Origin: Hafnia alvei
GTDB taxonomy: Bacteria > Pseudomonadota > Gammaproteobacteria > Enterobacterales > Enterobacteriaceae
Direction: 5' to 3'
DNA: 64,000 nucleotides
NCBI RefSeq assembly: GCF_900095695.1
Contig: NZ_FMIQ01000062.1
Coordinates: forward strand, 1-64,000
Below the pieces are notes generated by a model. That model saw nothing but the letters and a program-made list of their open reading frames with translations. It did not search any database and had not been told where the DNA came from. Positions 1 to 8,594 of the stretch are shown here, piece by piece; positions within the stretch are counted from its first letter, which is position 1; every line of letters begins with the position of its first letter. Position numbers and translations under genes: made by a program.

Positions 1-1762
1 CAGAGCGACCCATTTGGTGGTTTGGCACTTCGGAGACGTGTGCGCACTGCATAATGGGTGGATAAAGCAGGCTGGTAGCGTGCTGGATATACACTCTGGA
101 GGCCGCATCGGTGTTATCACTGACCCATGCCTGTGGCATGTAATAAAGCATCCCGGGATCGAAACGCCCGCCCCCGCCAGCACAGCATTCGAATAGAATA
201 TGTGGAAAACGCGTGACGAGTGCATCGAGTAGGGAATAGAGGCCAAGGATATAGCGATGTGCTGTCTCTTGTTGCTGCTCGGCAGGCATCACACATGAGC
301 CCACTTCGCTCATATTGCGGTTCATATCCCACTTAATGTAATCAATGGGGTGTTTTTCGAGAAATATGCTCATTTGCGACAGAATATTGTCGCGTACTTC
401 TGCGCGGCCAAGATCCAAAATGTATTGATTGCGCCCTTCTGACAGCGGTTGTTCCCCTGCGCATATCACCCAGTCGGGATGCTGAGTGAAGAGCTGGCTG
501 CGGCGTGAGATCATTTCCGGTTCAAACCACAGACCAAACTTCATCCCCTGCTGATGGACTTTATCAATCAGCGGGCGCAGGCCCTGTGGAAATTTCTTCT
601 GATTCACAAACCAGTCACCCAGAGAACGGGTGTCGTCATTGCGTTCGCCAAACCAGCCGTCATCGAGCATTAAAAGCTCCACGCCGAGCTGTTTAGCATT
701 GCGTGCAAACGTTAAGAGCTTTTCTTCGTTAAAGTCAAGATAGGTTGATTCCCAATTATTCGCCAGAATCGGGCGAGGTTGATGGCGATGTTGTCCGCGT
801 ACCAGATTATTGCGATAGAGCTGGTGCAGCGCCTGAGAAAGGCCATTCAGCCCAGTATCGCTCCATACCATAACGGCTTCTGGCGTTTGGAATGATTCGT
901 TTGGCCGTAGCTGCCAGCCAAATCCGTGAGGATTAATACCTAAGAGCAGTCGCGTTTGCTGATAGGCATCGACCTCGGTGCGAGCGGTAAAGTTGCCGCT
1001 GTACACAAGATGTAGGGCCCAGACCTCTCCCTGCATTTCAGTGGTTTCTGGACGCACGAGGCCAATAAACGGTTGCTGATGTGTGCTGCTGGCTCCACGT
1101 TTGCTATCGAGCACCACAATGCCTGGATTTAGCGGCTGGCGATGAAGCTGCCGCTCTCGTGCCCAAGCGCCAGGAAACTGGATCTGTTGATAGTGACTAT
1201 CGGGGAAATCAACCGCGCAGCTCAGCGCGCGCAGCAAGCGCAGTGGCTGTTTGCCTCGGTTAATGAGGCGAGCGGAGCGGGTGATGACGGGATGATCGCG
1301 AAACAGGGTATAGCTTAACTCTACCTGTAAATGCGTCACCGGATCGGCCAGCGTAATCGTCAGGGTTTGTGCTTCATCATCCGTTTCTACCCACGTGCTA
1401 GGCAGCCCTTCCAGTCGTGGCTTGCCCTGAACAATGTGATGTGACACATAATGCAGATTGCTTACCTGTGTTCCATCCGCGTAGCGCACTTCAAAGGCGG
1501 GCTCTCGGTAATCCCCTGCGCCGTGCCCCGGATATTCCTGCAGAACGGTATCTAAAGAAAACGTTCTGTCTGGCCATGCCGCTGGCGTGGGGGAGAACGA
1601 TGAGCGATCCAGTTTGGGATAATCATGGTATTGATTAAACGCAGCCACGCGTTTGCCCCAATAGCAATGCACCAAATAACGCTGATGCTCAATGCCTAAT
1701 ACATAGCTGATGTGCTGATTACACAGGTGAAAAGTTTGCTGTTCGGCATTCCAGATAATCAT
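1..1762 (-). CDS. Alpha-galactosidase, GH36 family (3' end beyond window)
   Basis: This gene encodes a retaining alpha-galactosidase that would hydrolyse terminal alpha-galactosides such as melibiose or raffinose. About 587 codons lie in the window and the C-terminus is off the left edge; the family is usually about 700-730 residues. Visible GH36 signatures are LDDGWFG, the nucleophile motif KWDMNR (Asp about residue 479), ECCAGGGGRFDPGML, and the acid/base motif SDNTDA (Asp about residue 549). These positions nearly match those known for bacterial AgaA-type enzymes. No signal peptide is seen, so the enzyme is probably cytoplasmic. The start ATG overlaps the stop of the upstream symporter gene (ATGA), so the two form one leftward, translationally coupled operon. 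Substrate choice within alpha-galactosides or alpha-GalNAc compounds cannot be read from sequence. Confidence 0.93.
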   Translation of the reverse strand, partial: MIIWNAEQQTFHLCNQHISYVLGIEHQRYLVHCYWGKRVAAFNQYHDYPKLDRSSFSPTPAAWPDRTFSLDTVLQEYPGHGAGDYREPAFEVRYADGTQVSNLHYVSHHIVQGKPRLEGLPSTWVETDDEAQTLTITLADPVTHLQVELSYTLFRDHPVITRSARLINRGKQPLRLLRALSCAVDFPDSHYQQIQFPGAWARERQLHRQPLNPGIVVLDSKRGASSTHQQPFIGLVRPETTEMQGEVWALHLVYSGNFTARTEVDAYQQTRLLLGINPHGFGWQLRPNESFQTPEAVMVWSDTGLNGLSQALHQLYRNNLVRGQHRHQPRPILANNWESTYLDFNEEKLLTFARNAKQLGVELLMLDDGWFGERNDDTRSLGDWFVNQKKFPQGLRPLIDKVHQQGMKFGLWFEPEMISRRSQLFTQHPDWVICAGEQPLSEGRNQYILDLGRAEVRDNILSQMSIFLEKHPIDYIKWDMNRNMSEVGSCVMPAEQQQETAHRYILGLYSLLDALVTRFPHILFECCAGGGGRFDPGMLYYMPQAWVSDNTDAASRVYIQHATSLLYPPIMQCAHVSEVPNHQMGRS

Positions 1763-3147
1763 GAATTTGCCCCTGAATTTTGGCTAATATTGCGTTGCTG
1801 AATATCGTCGAGGATTTCGTAGAATCTGCGTTCGGTAATCTCATAGCTTGATAAAGGTATTAAACTAATGAGCGTCAACGCGCCGGGAATAAGGGTAAAC
1901 AGCAGGCCAATCCACATAGCCGTATTGGTCGCTTGCACGGTATGAGGAATATAACCCGCCCACGACAGCATGAATCCACCAATGGCACCACCAATAGCGC
2001 CAGAAAGTTTGGTTTTAAAAATATTAAGTGAAAAAACCATACCTTCAGAACGGTTGCCGCTGGCCCATTCACCGTATTCCACACAGTCTGCCACCATGGA
2101 ATAAAGTGCAATTTGTCCAACGCCGCCACAGAATGGGGCTACTGCACCGATGATGAATATAAGGGTGATGTTTCCTTGAAAGAAAAATAGCAGCATGCAG
2201 GCTAGAGCCATAACGGCGCTGCTATATATCGCGGTATTTTTCTTGCCAATTTTGGCTGATATAAAAGGAGATACGACGGCACCGCCGACCTGTGCAATCA
2301 TTGATACCGTAAGAAATACGCCAAGCGCCATTTCTGCGTTGAGATTGTAGATGAAAAAATAAAGTTGGAATGTGCCACGGATAACGCCAATCATTTCTAA
2401 TAAAAACATACCGGTCAACAATAAACGCAGCGGTCTATGTCGTTTTAATAATATCCAAAATCCTTTGAAGCTTTGGCGTTCTTTGCGTGGCACGGAGTGT
2501 TTTTCTTTTACGCCGAAAAAAGTAATCAACATACACACTAAAAATATCAGGCTATATATTATGGCGACAGCCCACCAACTCCCCATATATTTCACCAGCC
2601 ATAGCGTGCTTGCACTGACAGACAGAAAACCAAATGTGGCAATGGTTCTAGGGATAGTAATCACCTTGGTTCTTTCTGTGGGATCTTGTGTTATTGCAGC
2701 CGAGAGCGACCAGTAAGGGATATCAATAATGGCAAAGCAGATGCTCCATAAAATATAGGTTGAGTAAGCATAAACCAGTTTCCCTGCCTCTGAAAAATCG
2801 GGACTGATAAAACAGGCAACGGTGGTCAGTGAAACTAAAATACTGCCAATCAAAATCCACGGCCTAAATTTCCCCATTTTGGTATGGGTGTTATCAACTA
2901 AAATTCCGAGTGCAATATCTGTTGCGCCATCGACTAAGCGGGCAATTAAAAATAATAAACCGACGGCCGCTGCTTTTATACCAAAGCTATCGGTGTAATA
3001 AAGCATGAGATAAATAGCGATAAATGCATACATCACATTGGCGCCAAAACTTCCCAGTCCGTAAGATATTGCGGTAGTCCATGAAACTTTATCTGTTGGG
3101 TATCGTTTTTCTTTTGGTTTTTCTTGTGTTGAATTGACTATATCCAT
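1759..3147 (-). CDS. GPH-family sugar:cation symporter (melibiose/glycoside type)
   Basis: This 462-residue membrane protein belongs to the glycoside-pentoside-hexuronide branch of the major facilitator superfamily and would import an alpha-galactoside by cation symport. It has about twelve hydrophobic segments and family-typical stretches such as DGATDIALGILVDNT and GKFRPWILIG in the first half. An upstream Met 24 codons earlier gives an ordinary-looking extension. The start at 3147 is preferred because CGGAG sits 6 bases before it and the protein then begins MDIVNSTQEKPKEK, as is normal for this family. It is the first gene of the leftward operon and overlaps the alpha-galactosidase by 4 bases. 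The pairing implies uptake of the intact disaccharide followed by hydrolysis inside the cell. Confidence 0.92.
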   Translation of the reverse strand: MDIVNSTQEKPKEKRYPTDKVSWTTAISYGLGSFGANVMYAFIAIYLMLYYTDSFGIKAAAVGLLFLIARLVDGATDIALGILVDNTHTKMGKFRPWILIGSILVSLTTVACFISPDFSEAGKLVYAYSTYILWSICFAIIDIPYWSLSAAITQDPTERTKVITIPRTIATFGFLSVSASTLWLVKYMGSWWAVAIIYSLIFLVCMLITFFGVKEKHSVPRKERQSFKGFWILLKRHRPLRLLLTGMFLLEMIGVIRGTFQLYFFIYNLNAEMALGVFLTVSMIAQVGGAVVSPFISAKIGKKNTAIYSSAVMALACMLLFFFQGNITLIFIIGAVAPFCGGVGQIALYSMVADCVEYGEWASGNRSEGMVFSLNIFKTKLSGAIGGAIGGFMLSWAGYIPHTVQATNTAMWIGLLFTLIPGALTLISLIPLSSYEITERRFYEILDDIQQRNISQNSGANS

Positions 3148-3673
3148 ATAACACTCCGGCACTAAAAAGTGGGTTATCGGGTATGAAAGGTATTTTTTAA
3201 AGGTAACGGGTAATACCAACGTAATGAGAGTAGAGGATTAAAATAGGTGGGGTTTTGCGTAGGTACTCAAGTTTTAGTAAACAGAGATCACTAATTGTTG
3301 TGAACGCGCTCGTCATTGATGAACGATAATGATGCCTCCGATAGAAAAATAGAGTGTTTAATCTATGAATTAAAAGATTATATTTCTGTGGTTGGGTAAA
3401 TTAGTTAAATATCTATTTATAAGGTTCTTTGGTTATTAATTTTATTTCATTCATGGGTTTTATTGTAAATTAAAAGTTATTTAATTAGGTTATATTTGGT
3501 GGGCGGAACCGATAAGGGATTTTATATAATACTCGCACCGGCTTTTTATATATGGCTATTCCCAATATGGACGAATAGCCGATTCTGCCTTTCATGTCTC
3601 AGGTCGCCCAGCTACACAATGTTTCCGAAAAACGTCGGCGGTGCGCTTCAAAATATCGGTCAAATTCAAAATA

Positions 3674-3689
3674 TGTGACCTCCATCACT
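3674..3689 (+). promoter_or_regulatory. Candidate CRP site upstream of agaR
   Basis: TGTGA-N6-TCACT matches the CRP consensus TGTGA-N6-TCACA at nine of ten key bases. It lies about 300 bases before agaR in the divergent region. Catabolite control of amino-sugar PTS operons is expected, but which promoter the site serves is not clear. Confidence 0.5.
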
Positions 3690-3730
3690 TCACTAAATAA
3701 AATCTTAATCCTTCGCGGCAAAAGAACCTG

Positions 3731-3942
3731 CTTTCGTTTTTCAACGTCTGTTTTTCTCTGTCAGAAGCGCTAGATAGCCCTTCAACTCACAAAATTTCCT
3801 CTTCGTTGTTTCGTTGCCTGGCTTTCATTGTATTTTACATCGAAAGGTTTTTTGGCCTATTTTGCCCAAAAAGTAGGCTGTAACCGCGATCACAATTTCA
3901 CTTCACAGCCTTTGCTGTAATGCATTCGAAAGAGAGCGAAAG
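3731..3942 (+). promoter_or_regulatory. Candidate AgaR operator region (CTTTC/GAAAG repeats)
   Basis: CTTTC blocks occur at 3731-3735 and 3822-3826, and GAAAG blocks at 3842-3846, 3928-3932 and 3938-3942. CTTTC-containing repeats are the known binding feature of E. coli AgaR and are common in DeoR-family operators. The inverted pair 3822/3842 and the directly repeated pair 3928/3938 are the best candidates. Binding itself is inference. Confidence 0.4.
3879..3894 (+). promoter_or_regulatory. Candidate CRP site close to agaR
   Basis: TGTAA-N6-TCACA matches the CRP consensus at nine of ten key bases and ends 87 bases before the agaR start. This spacing suits activation of the aga operon promoter. 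Confidence 0.5.
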
Positions 3943-3981
3943 CTTCTTTACTCAAACATCACACTCCAAGGAGTCATGGAT

Positions 3982-4755
3982 ATGACGTTAGATACCGTAA
4001 AACGCCGCGAACAGATTATTGACCTGTTGTGTCACGAGGGCAGCGTACGCGTTGAACCTCTCAGCGCGCGGTTTGGGGTATCGAGCGTCACCATCCGTAA
4101 TGACCTGCGTTATCTGGAACAAAAAGGCTGTGCGCTGCGCTCTTATGGCGGCGCCATGCTTAATCAGCAATTCGCGTTTGATCGACCTTTGCAAGATAAA
4201 GGGCGTATGAACCGCGACGTTAAATCGCGTATCGCAGCCAAAGCGGCAGAGTACGTGAAAGACGGCGACACGCTGATTTTAGATTCTGGATCAACCACGA
4301 CGCAGATTACGCCACACCTTAAAGGGCGGCGCGATCTGGTGGTCATGACCAACGCGTTGAACATCGCCTATGAACTGGCGGGGTTTGAACGGATTGAAGT
4401 GATGGTGCTGGGCGGAAGCGTTCGTCAGAACTCCTATTCGCTCTATGGTCCGGCTGCAGAACAGCAATTGCGTCAACATCGCTTTGATACCTTATTTCTT
4501 GGCGTCGATGGGTTTGACCTGGAAGCAGGGATAACCACGCCACATACCGGCGAAGCTCACCTCAATCGCGTGATGTGCGAGGTGGCGCACGAAATTATCG
4601 CGGTGGTGGACTCCAGTAAATTTGGTCGCAAAAGCTTCTGCATGATCCGTGAGGCCGGTCAGATCCACCGGCTGATCACTGATAGCCGGATCCCCGACAA
4701 CTACAAGCGGGCATTAACGGAACTCGGCGTAGAAGTGATTATTGCCGACGACTGA
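3982..4755 (+). CDS. agaR: AgaR, DeoR-family repressor of the aga operon
   Basis: This 257-residue protein is a DeoR-type repressor. An N-terminal helix-turn-helix (about residues 20-45, VSSVTIRNDLRYLEQKG) is followed by a sugar-phosphate-binding DeoRC domain with LDSGSTTTQI, MTNALNIA, LGVDGFD and VVDSSKFGRKS. It is similar throughout to E. coli AgaR (269 aa). The start at 3982 is chosen over the ATG at 3976 because AAGGAG lies 8 bases before it and only 2 bases before the other. It heads the rightward amino-sugar operon, 43 bases before kbaZ, and probably represses it until a phosphorylated sugar is present. Identity as AgaR rather than GatR rests on the neighbours kbaZ and agaS. Confidence 0.88.
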   Translation: MTLDTVKRREQIIDLLCHEGSVRVEPLSARFGVSSVTIRNDLRYLEQKGCALRSYGGAMLNQQFAFDRPLQDKGRMNRDVKSRIAAKAAEYVKDGDTLILDSGSTTTQITPHLKGRRDLVVMTNALNIAYELAGFERIEVMVLGGSVRQNSYSLYGPAAEQQLRQHRFDTLFLGVDGFDLEAGITTPHTGEAHLNRVMCEVAHEIIAVVDSSKFGRKSFCMIREAGQIHRLITDSRIPDNYKRALTELGVEVIIADD

Positions 4756-4798
4756 TCGATATCCTTGATCGATTAAATAATGCCTGCATGGAGACATC

Positions 4799-6115
4799 AT
4801 GCAGCCTTTGTTACAGCTTATCCGTCGCCACAAATCGGGCGAGGCGGTGGGGATCTATTCGGTCTGTTCCGCGCATTCGTGGGTACTCGAAAGTGCCTTA
4901 CTGCTGGCTAAAGCCCGCCACAGCGCGGTATTGATTGAAGCGACCTCAAATCAGGTCAATCAGTTTGGCGGCTATACCGGGATGACTCCCGCGCAGTTCC
5001 GTGATGCGGTTTGGGCACAGGCCGATCGCATTGGATTGCCACGCGATCGGGTGTGGTTAGGAGGCGATCATCTTGGGCCCAACGCTTGGCAGGATCGCAG
5101 CGCTGATGAAGCCATGCAGCTCGCTGAAACGCTGATCCATGATTACGTGAGCGCCGGTTTTCGCAAGATCCATCTTGATTGTTCCATGTCATGCCTCGGC
5201 GATCCTGTTCCTCTGGGAGATACGGAAGTTGCCGCGCGGGCGGCCCGTTTGTGTGCGGTGGCAGAGAGCGCGTGGCAGCAGGCGGGCGGTGAACGTCCGG
5301 TGTATGTGATTGGCACCGAAGTTCCAGTTCCCGGCGGGGCTCAAGAAGACATGGAAGGCATGCAGGTCACCACGCCGCAGGCCGCGGCGACCACGTTAGA
5401 TATCCATCAAAAAGCATGGCGTAAGGCCGGGCTGGACAGCGTATGGGAAAGAGTGATTGCGCTGGTGGTACAGCCGGGCGTTGAGTTTGACCACCACAGC
5501 GTGGTGCATTACCAGCCGAATAAAGCGCAGGCGCTGAGTCAGTTTATCGAAAGCCAGCCGCATATGGTTTATGAAGCTCATTCCACCGACTATCAAACGC
5601 CGCACGCCTATCGCGAGCTGGTACGCGATCACTTTGCGATCTTAAAAGTGGGACCCGCCTTAACTTTTGCGCTACGTGAAGCCTTATTTGCTCTCGATCG
5701 TATCGATCGTGAATGGAACGGTGAGCTTAAAGCGGCACATCTACGCGACACGCTGGAACAGGTGATGCGCGAACAGCCGCAGCAGTGGAATCGCTATTAC
5801 CACGGTTCGCCACACCAACAATTTATCGATCGCCAATACAGCCTCAGCGACCGCGTGCGCTATTACTGGCCTCATCCTCAGGTACAGCAAGCCGTTGATT
5901 TACTGATGAGTAATCTGCGTAGCCATCCGGTTCCGATGGCGCTGCTCAGCCAGTATCTCCCTGAGCAGGCACAGGCGCTGAACGCCGGAACGCTGGGTAA
6001 AGATCCACAGCAATGGGTTCTAGACAAAATACAGCGGGTGCTTTTGAGCTACGCCGAAGCCTGTGAACCCAAAGCTGAAACTATCCAATCTCAGGCGCAA
6101 GGAGCCTTAGCATGA
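4799..6115 (+). CDS. kbaZ: KbaZ/GatZ-type subunit of tagatose-1,6-bisphosphate aldolase
   Basis: This 438-residue protein is the non-catalytic partner required for full activity and stability of the class II tagatose-bisphosphate aldolase KbaY, encoded at the end of this operon. Family hallmarks are GIYSVCSAH, IEATSNQVNQFGGYTGMTP, GGDHLGPN, HLDCSMSC, GTEVPVPGGA and EAHSTDYQTP. Length is slightly above E. coli KbaZ (426). A GGAG lies 7 bases before the ATG. The stop overlaps the agaS start (ATGA). It could equally be labelled AgaZ or GatZ; the amino-sugar context favours KbaZ. Confidence 0.94.
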   Translation: MQPLLQLIRRHKSGEAVGIYSVCSAHSWVLESALLLAKARHSAVLIEATSNQVNQFGGYTGMTPAQFRDAVWAQADRIGLPRDRVWLGGDHLGPNAWQDRSADEAMQLAETLIHDYVSAGFRKIHLDCSMSCLGDPVPLGDTEVAARAARLCAVAESAWQQAGGERPVYVIGTEVPVPGGAQEDMEGMQVTTPQAAATTLDIHQKAWRKAGLDSVWERVIALVVQPGVEFDHHSVVHYQPNKAQALSQFIESQPHMVYEAHSTDYQTPHAYRELVRDHFAILKVGPALTFALREALFALDRIDREWNGELKAAHLRDTLEQVMREQPQQWNRYYHGSPHQQFIDRQYSLSDRVRYYWPHPQVQQAVDLLMSNLRSHPVPMALLSQYLPEQAQALNAGTLGKDPQQWVLDKIQRVLLSYAEACEPKAETIQSQAQGALA

Positions 6116-7290
6116 GTGAGCTGTTTTCCTATTCTGAAGCATGGCTACATGAGCACCATGCGCTGCATACCGCGCGTGAAATCGATCAACAGCCACGCCT
6201 GTGGCGACAGCTACATCAGGAGTTGAGCGACAGTCAGGGACATTGGAAACCGTTCTTGCAGCCGCTATTAGCCGATCCAACGCTACAAATCGTGTTGTGC
6301 GGCGCAGGTTCCTCTGCGTTTGTTGGGCGAGCGCTGGCTCCTTGGCTGCGCGAGCAATGCAGTTTAGACGTGGTGGCCTATGGCACGACCGATATTGTGC
6401 CTTCGCCGCTGCAATATCTCGATCCAGAGCGGCCTACGCTGCTGGTGTCCTATGGGCGTTCGGGGAATAGCCCTGAAAGCGTCGCGGCCGTGCGCTTAGC
6501 CGATCAGATATTGCCGCATTGCCACCATTTAATGCTGACCTGTAATCCCGATGGTGAGCTGGCGCGCTACGCAGAAGGGCGACGTAACGTCTGCTCGCTG
6601 ATTATGCCGCAGGGTTCGCACGATCAAAGTTTTGCCATGACCTCCAGCTTTAGCTGCATGACGCTGGCTACCGTTCTGCTGCTAGGGCCGTTAACGCTGG
6701 CGCAGAGCGCACCGGCACTACAACAGATGACCGCGTTGTGTAGTCGTGAACAACACCATTGGCAACAGCAGGTCAAAGTGCTGGCGAACAGCGGGTTTAA
6801 GCGCGCGATGGTCTTAGGCGGACGTTGTTTTACCGGTATCGCCGAGGAAGCCGCGCTGAAGATGCTCGAACTCACCGCCGGGCGGATTGCCACGCGCTAT
6901 GACTCGCCAATGGGCGTGCGCCATGGACCGAAATTCATGGTGGACGGCGATACGCTGGTGCTGCTGATGATGTCTTCCGAGGCTTATTGCCACCGCTACG
7001 ACGCTGATTTACTGCGTGAACTGCGCCATGACGATCTGGCTAAACAGATCGTGGCGCTCAGCGCTACGCCGGGAGATTTTCATACCGTACTCGATAGCGA
7101 TCTAGATGATATCTGGCTGCTATTTCCTTATCTGATGTATTTACAGATGTTGGCGTTTGAAACGTCTTTGGCACTGGGCATGACGCCAGATAACCCGTGC
7201 CCGACAGGGGAAGTCAACCGCGTGGTGAAAGGGGTGGAAATCTATCCGTTTACCGCAGTTCGTTCCATCAACACTCATTTAGCAAAATAA
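6112..7290 (+). CDS. agaS: AgaS, galactosamine-6-phosphate deaminase/isomerase (SIS domains)
   Basis: This 392-residue cytoplasmic protein has two SIS sugar-phosphate domains. The first contains LCGAGSSAFVGRA and SYGRSGNSPES, the second LGGRCFTGIAEEAALKMLELT and MGVRHGPKF. In E. coli AgaS converts galactosamine-6-phosphate to tagatose-6-phosphate and ammonia. The frame overlaps the end of kbaZ by 4 bases. No AgaI homologue is present here, which agrees with AgaS being the working deaminase. No agaA deacetylase gene lies beside it, so growth on GalNAc would need a deacetylase from elsewhere, for example NagA. Confidence 0.92.
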   Translation: MSELFSYSEAWLHEHHALHTAREIDQQPRLWRQLHQELSDSQGHWKPFLQPLLADPTLQIVLCGAGSSAFVGRALAPWLREQCSLDVVAYGTTDIVPSPLQYLDPERPTLLVSYGRSGNSPESVAAVRLADQILPHCHHLMLTCNPDGELARYAEGRRNVCSLIMPQGSHDQSFAMTSSFSCMTLATVLLLGPLTLAQSAPALQQMTALCSREQHHWQQQVKVLANSGFKRAMVLGGRCFTGIAEEAALKMLELTAGRIATRYDSPMGVRHGPKFMVDGDTLVLLMMSSEAYCHRYDADLLRELRHDDLAKQIVALSATPGDFHTVLDSDLDDIWLLFPYLMYLQMLAFETSLALGMTPDNPCPTGEVNRVVKGVEIYPFTAVRSINTHLAK

Positions 7291-7307
7291 CAAGTCAGGA
7301 GTGGAGC

Positions 7308-7790
7308 ATGTCGACCCCGAATATTTTAATGACCCGCATAGATAACCGATTAGTTCACGGGCAGGTAGGTGTGACGTGGACAAATACGCTAGGGGCTAAT
7401 TTGGTATTGGTTGCCAATGACGCCGCAGCGGCCGATCCGGTACAGCAAAACCTGATGGATATGGTGGTGGCGGAAGGCGTTCAAACCCGCTATTTCACGC
7501 TGGAAAAAACTATCGACGTGATTCATAAAGCGGCCGATCGGCAGAAAATTTTCATCGTATGCAAAACCCCACAGGACGTTCTCACGTTGGTGAAAGGCGG
7601 AGTGCCAATCAATTTCGTCAACGTTGGCAATATGCACTTTGCCGAGGGAAAGCGGCAGATACACAAAACCGTATCCGTGAATGACAGCGATACGGCGGCG
7701 TTTCGCGAATTGGAGAAACTAGGTATCACCTGTGAAGTTCGGCGGGTGCCGGATGAGTCCGGTGAATCCATTGCCAAACTCTTAGCATAA
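7308..7790 (+). CDS. PTS mannose-family IIB component (galactosamine/GalNAc)
   Basis: This 160-residue cytoplasmic phosphotransfer subunit carries the IIB signature RIDNRLVHGQV; His17 is the expected phosphorylated residue. It passes phosphate from IIA to the sugar entering through IIC-IID. An upstream in-frame Met at 7197 lies inside agaS and is rejected; the start at 7308 has AGGAG 6-7 bases before it. It follows agaS by 17 bases and precedes IIC by 12. It corresponds to AgaB or AgaV of E. coli; which of the two cannot be decided by eye, so no symbol is given. Confidence 0.92.
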   Translation: MSTPNILMTRIDNRLVHGQVGVTWTNTLGANLVLVANDAAAADPVQQNLMDMVVAEGVQTRYFTLEKTIDVIHKAADRQKIFIVCKTPQDVLTLVKGGVPINFVNVGNMHFAEGKRQIHKTVSVNDSDTAAFRELEKLGITCEVRRVPDESGESIAKLLA

Positions 7791-7802
7791 CGGGAGTAAA
7801 CC

Positions 7803-8594
7803 ATGTTTACAGATGCGTTATTGATTGGCTTATTAGCCGGACTGGCGGGGGTAGACCTGTTTGATGGTCTCACCCATTTCCATCGTCCGGTGGTGATTGG
7901 CCCGCTGGTTGGGCTGATTTTAGGCGATGTGCAAACCGGTCTGCTGGTCGGTGGTTCATTAGAGCTGGTTTGGATGGGAATGGTGCCGCTGGCGGGGGCT
8001 CAGCCGCCAAACGTGGTGATTGGCGGGGTGATTGGTACCGCGTTTGCCATTCTGACCCATGCCGACCCCAAAGTGGCGATAGGCATTGCGGTGCCTTTTG
8101 CTATCGCGGTGCAGGGCTGTATCACGCTGCTGTTCACGGCGTTTTCGCCGATGATGCACAAGTGCGACAAAATGGTGCAGGAGCTCAACTGGCGCGGCAT
8201 TGAGCGCGTGAACTATCTCGGCATTGCGATCCTGTTCTGCTTCTACTTCATTGTGGCCTTCTTGCCGGTTTACTTCGGTGCCGACGCCGCCAGTGCGATG
8301 GTGCAGAAAGCGCCAACGTGGCTGCTGGATGGTCTGGCCGTTGCGGGCGGAATGATGCCTGCCATCGGTTTCTCACTGCTGATGAAAATCATGATGAAAA
8401 AGACCTATGTGGCTTATTTCATCCTCGGTTTTATTTCCGTGACCTTTCTCAATATGCCGATTATCGCCGTTGCTTTGGGCGCATTCGCCATCGCGTTGAT
8501 CGACTTCTTTAACCGTTCCCGCAACGAACAGGATGGCGATACTAACGCGCCTTCTTCTTCGACTCATGCTCAGGAGATGGAAGATGGGATTTAA
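7803..8594 (+). CDS. PTS mannose-family IIC component (membrane channel)
   Basis: This 263-residue, highly hydrophobic protein is the IIC permease subunit of a mannose-type PTS. Family stretches include GPLVGLILGDVQTGL, GGSLELVWMGMVPLAGAQPPN and the IIC-like C-terminal helices followed by a short Ser/Thr-rich tail. It forms the transport unit with IID, whose start lies inside its last codons (11-base overlap). It is equivalent to AgaC or AgaW. Confidence 0.92.
   Translation: MFTDALLIGLLAGLAGVDLFDGLTHFHRPVVIGPLVGLILGDVQTGLLVGGSLELVWMGMVPLAGAQPPNVVIGGVIGTAFAILTHADPKVAIGIAVPFAIAVQGCITLLFTAFSPMMHKCDKMVQELNWRGIERVNYLGIAILFCFYFIVAFLPVYFGADAASAMVQKAPTWLLDGLAVAGGMMPAIGFSLLMKIMMKKTYVAYFILGFISVTFLNMPIIAVALGAFAIALIDFFNRSRNEQDGDTNAPSSSTHAQEMEDGI

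Larger units (their letters stand above)
3148..3981. promoter_or_regulatory. Divergent control region between symporter and agaR
   Basis: This gene-free stretch of about 830 bases separates two divergent sugar operons. The symporter-proximal part (about 3220-3500) is very AT-rich. The agaR-proximal part carries two CRP-like sites and several CTTTC/GAAAG blocks, listed separately. A 60-codon open frame at 3496-3678 has no recognisable product or ribosome site and is not called a gene. Confidence 0.6.

Noticed and set aside
3299..3315. CRP site near the symporter (TGTGA at 3299)
   Set aside because: The right half-site is poor (TCGTC), so it is below the standard used for the other two.
3496..3678. 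60-codon open frame upstream of agaR
   Set aside because: No ribosome site, no recognisable domain, and it overlaps the probable control region.
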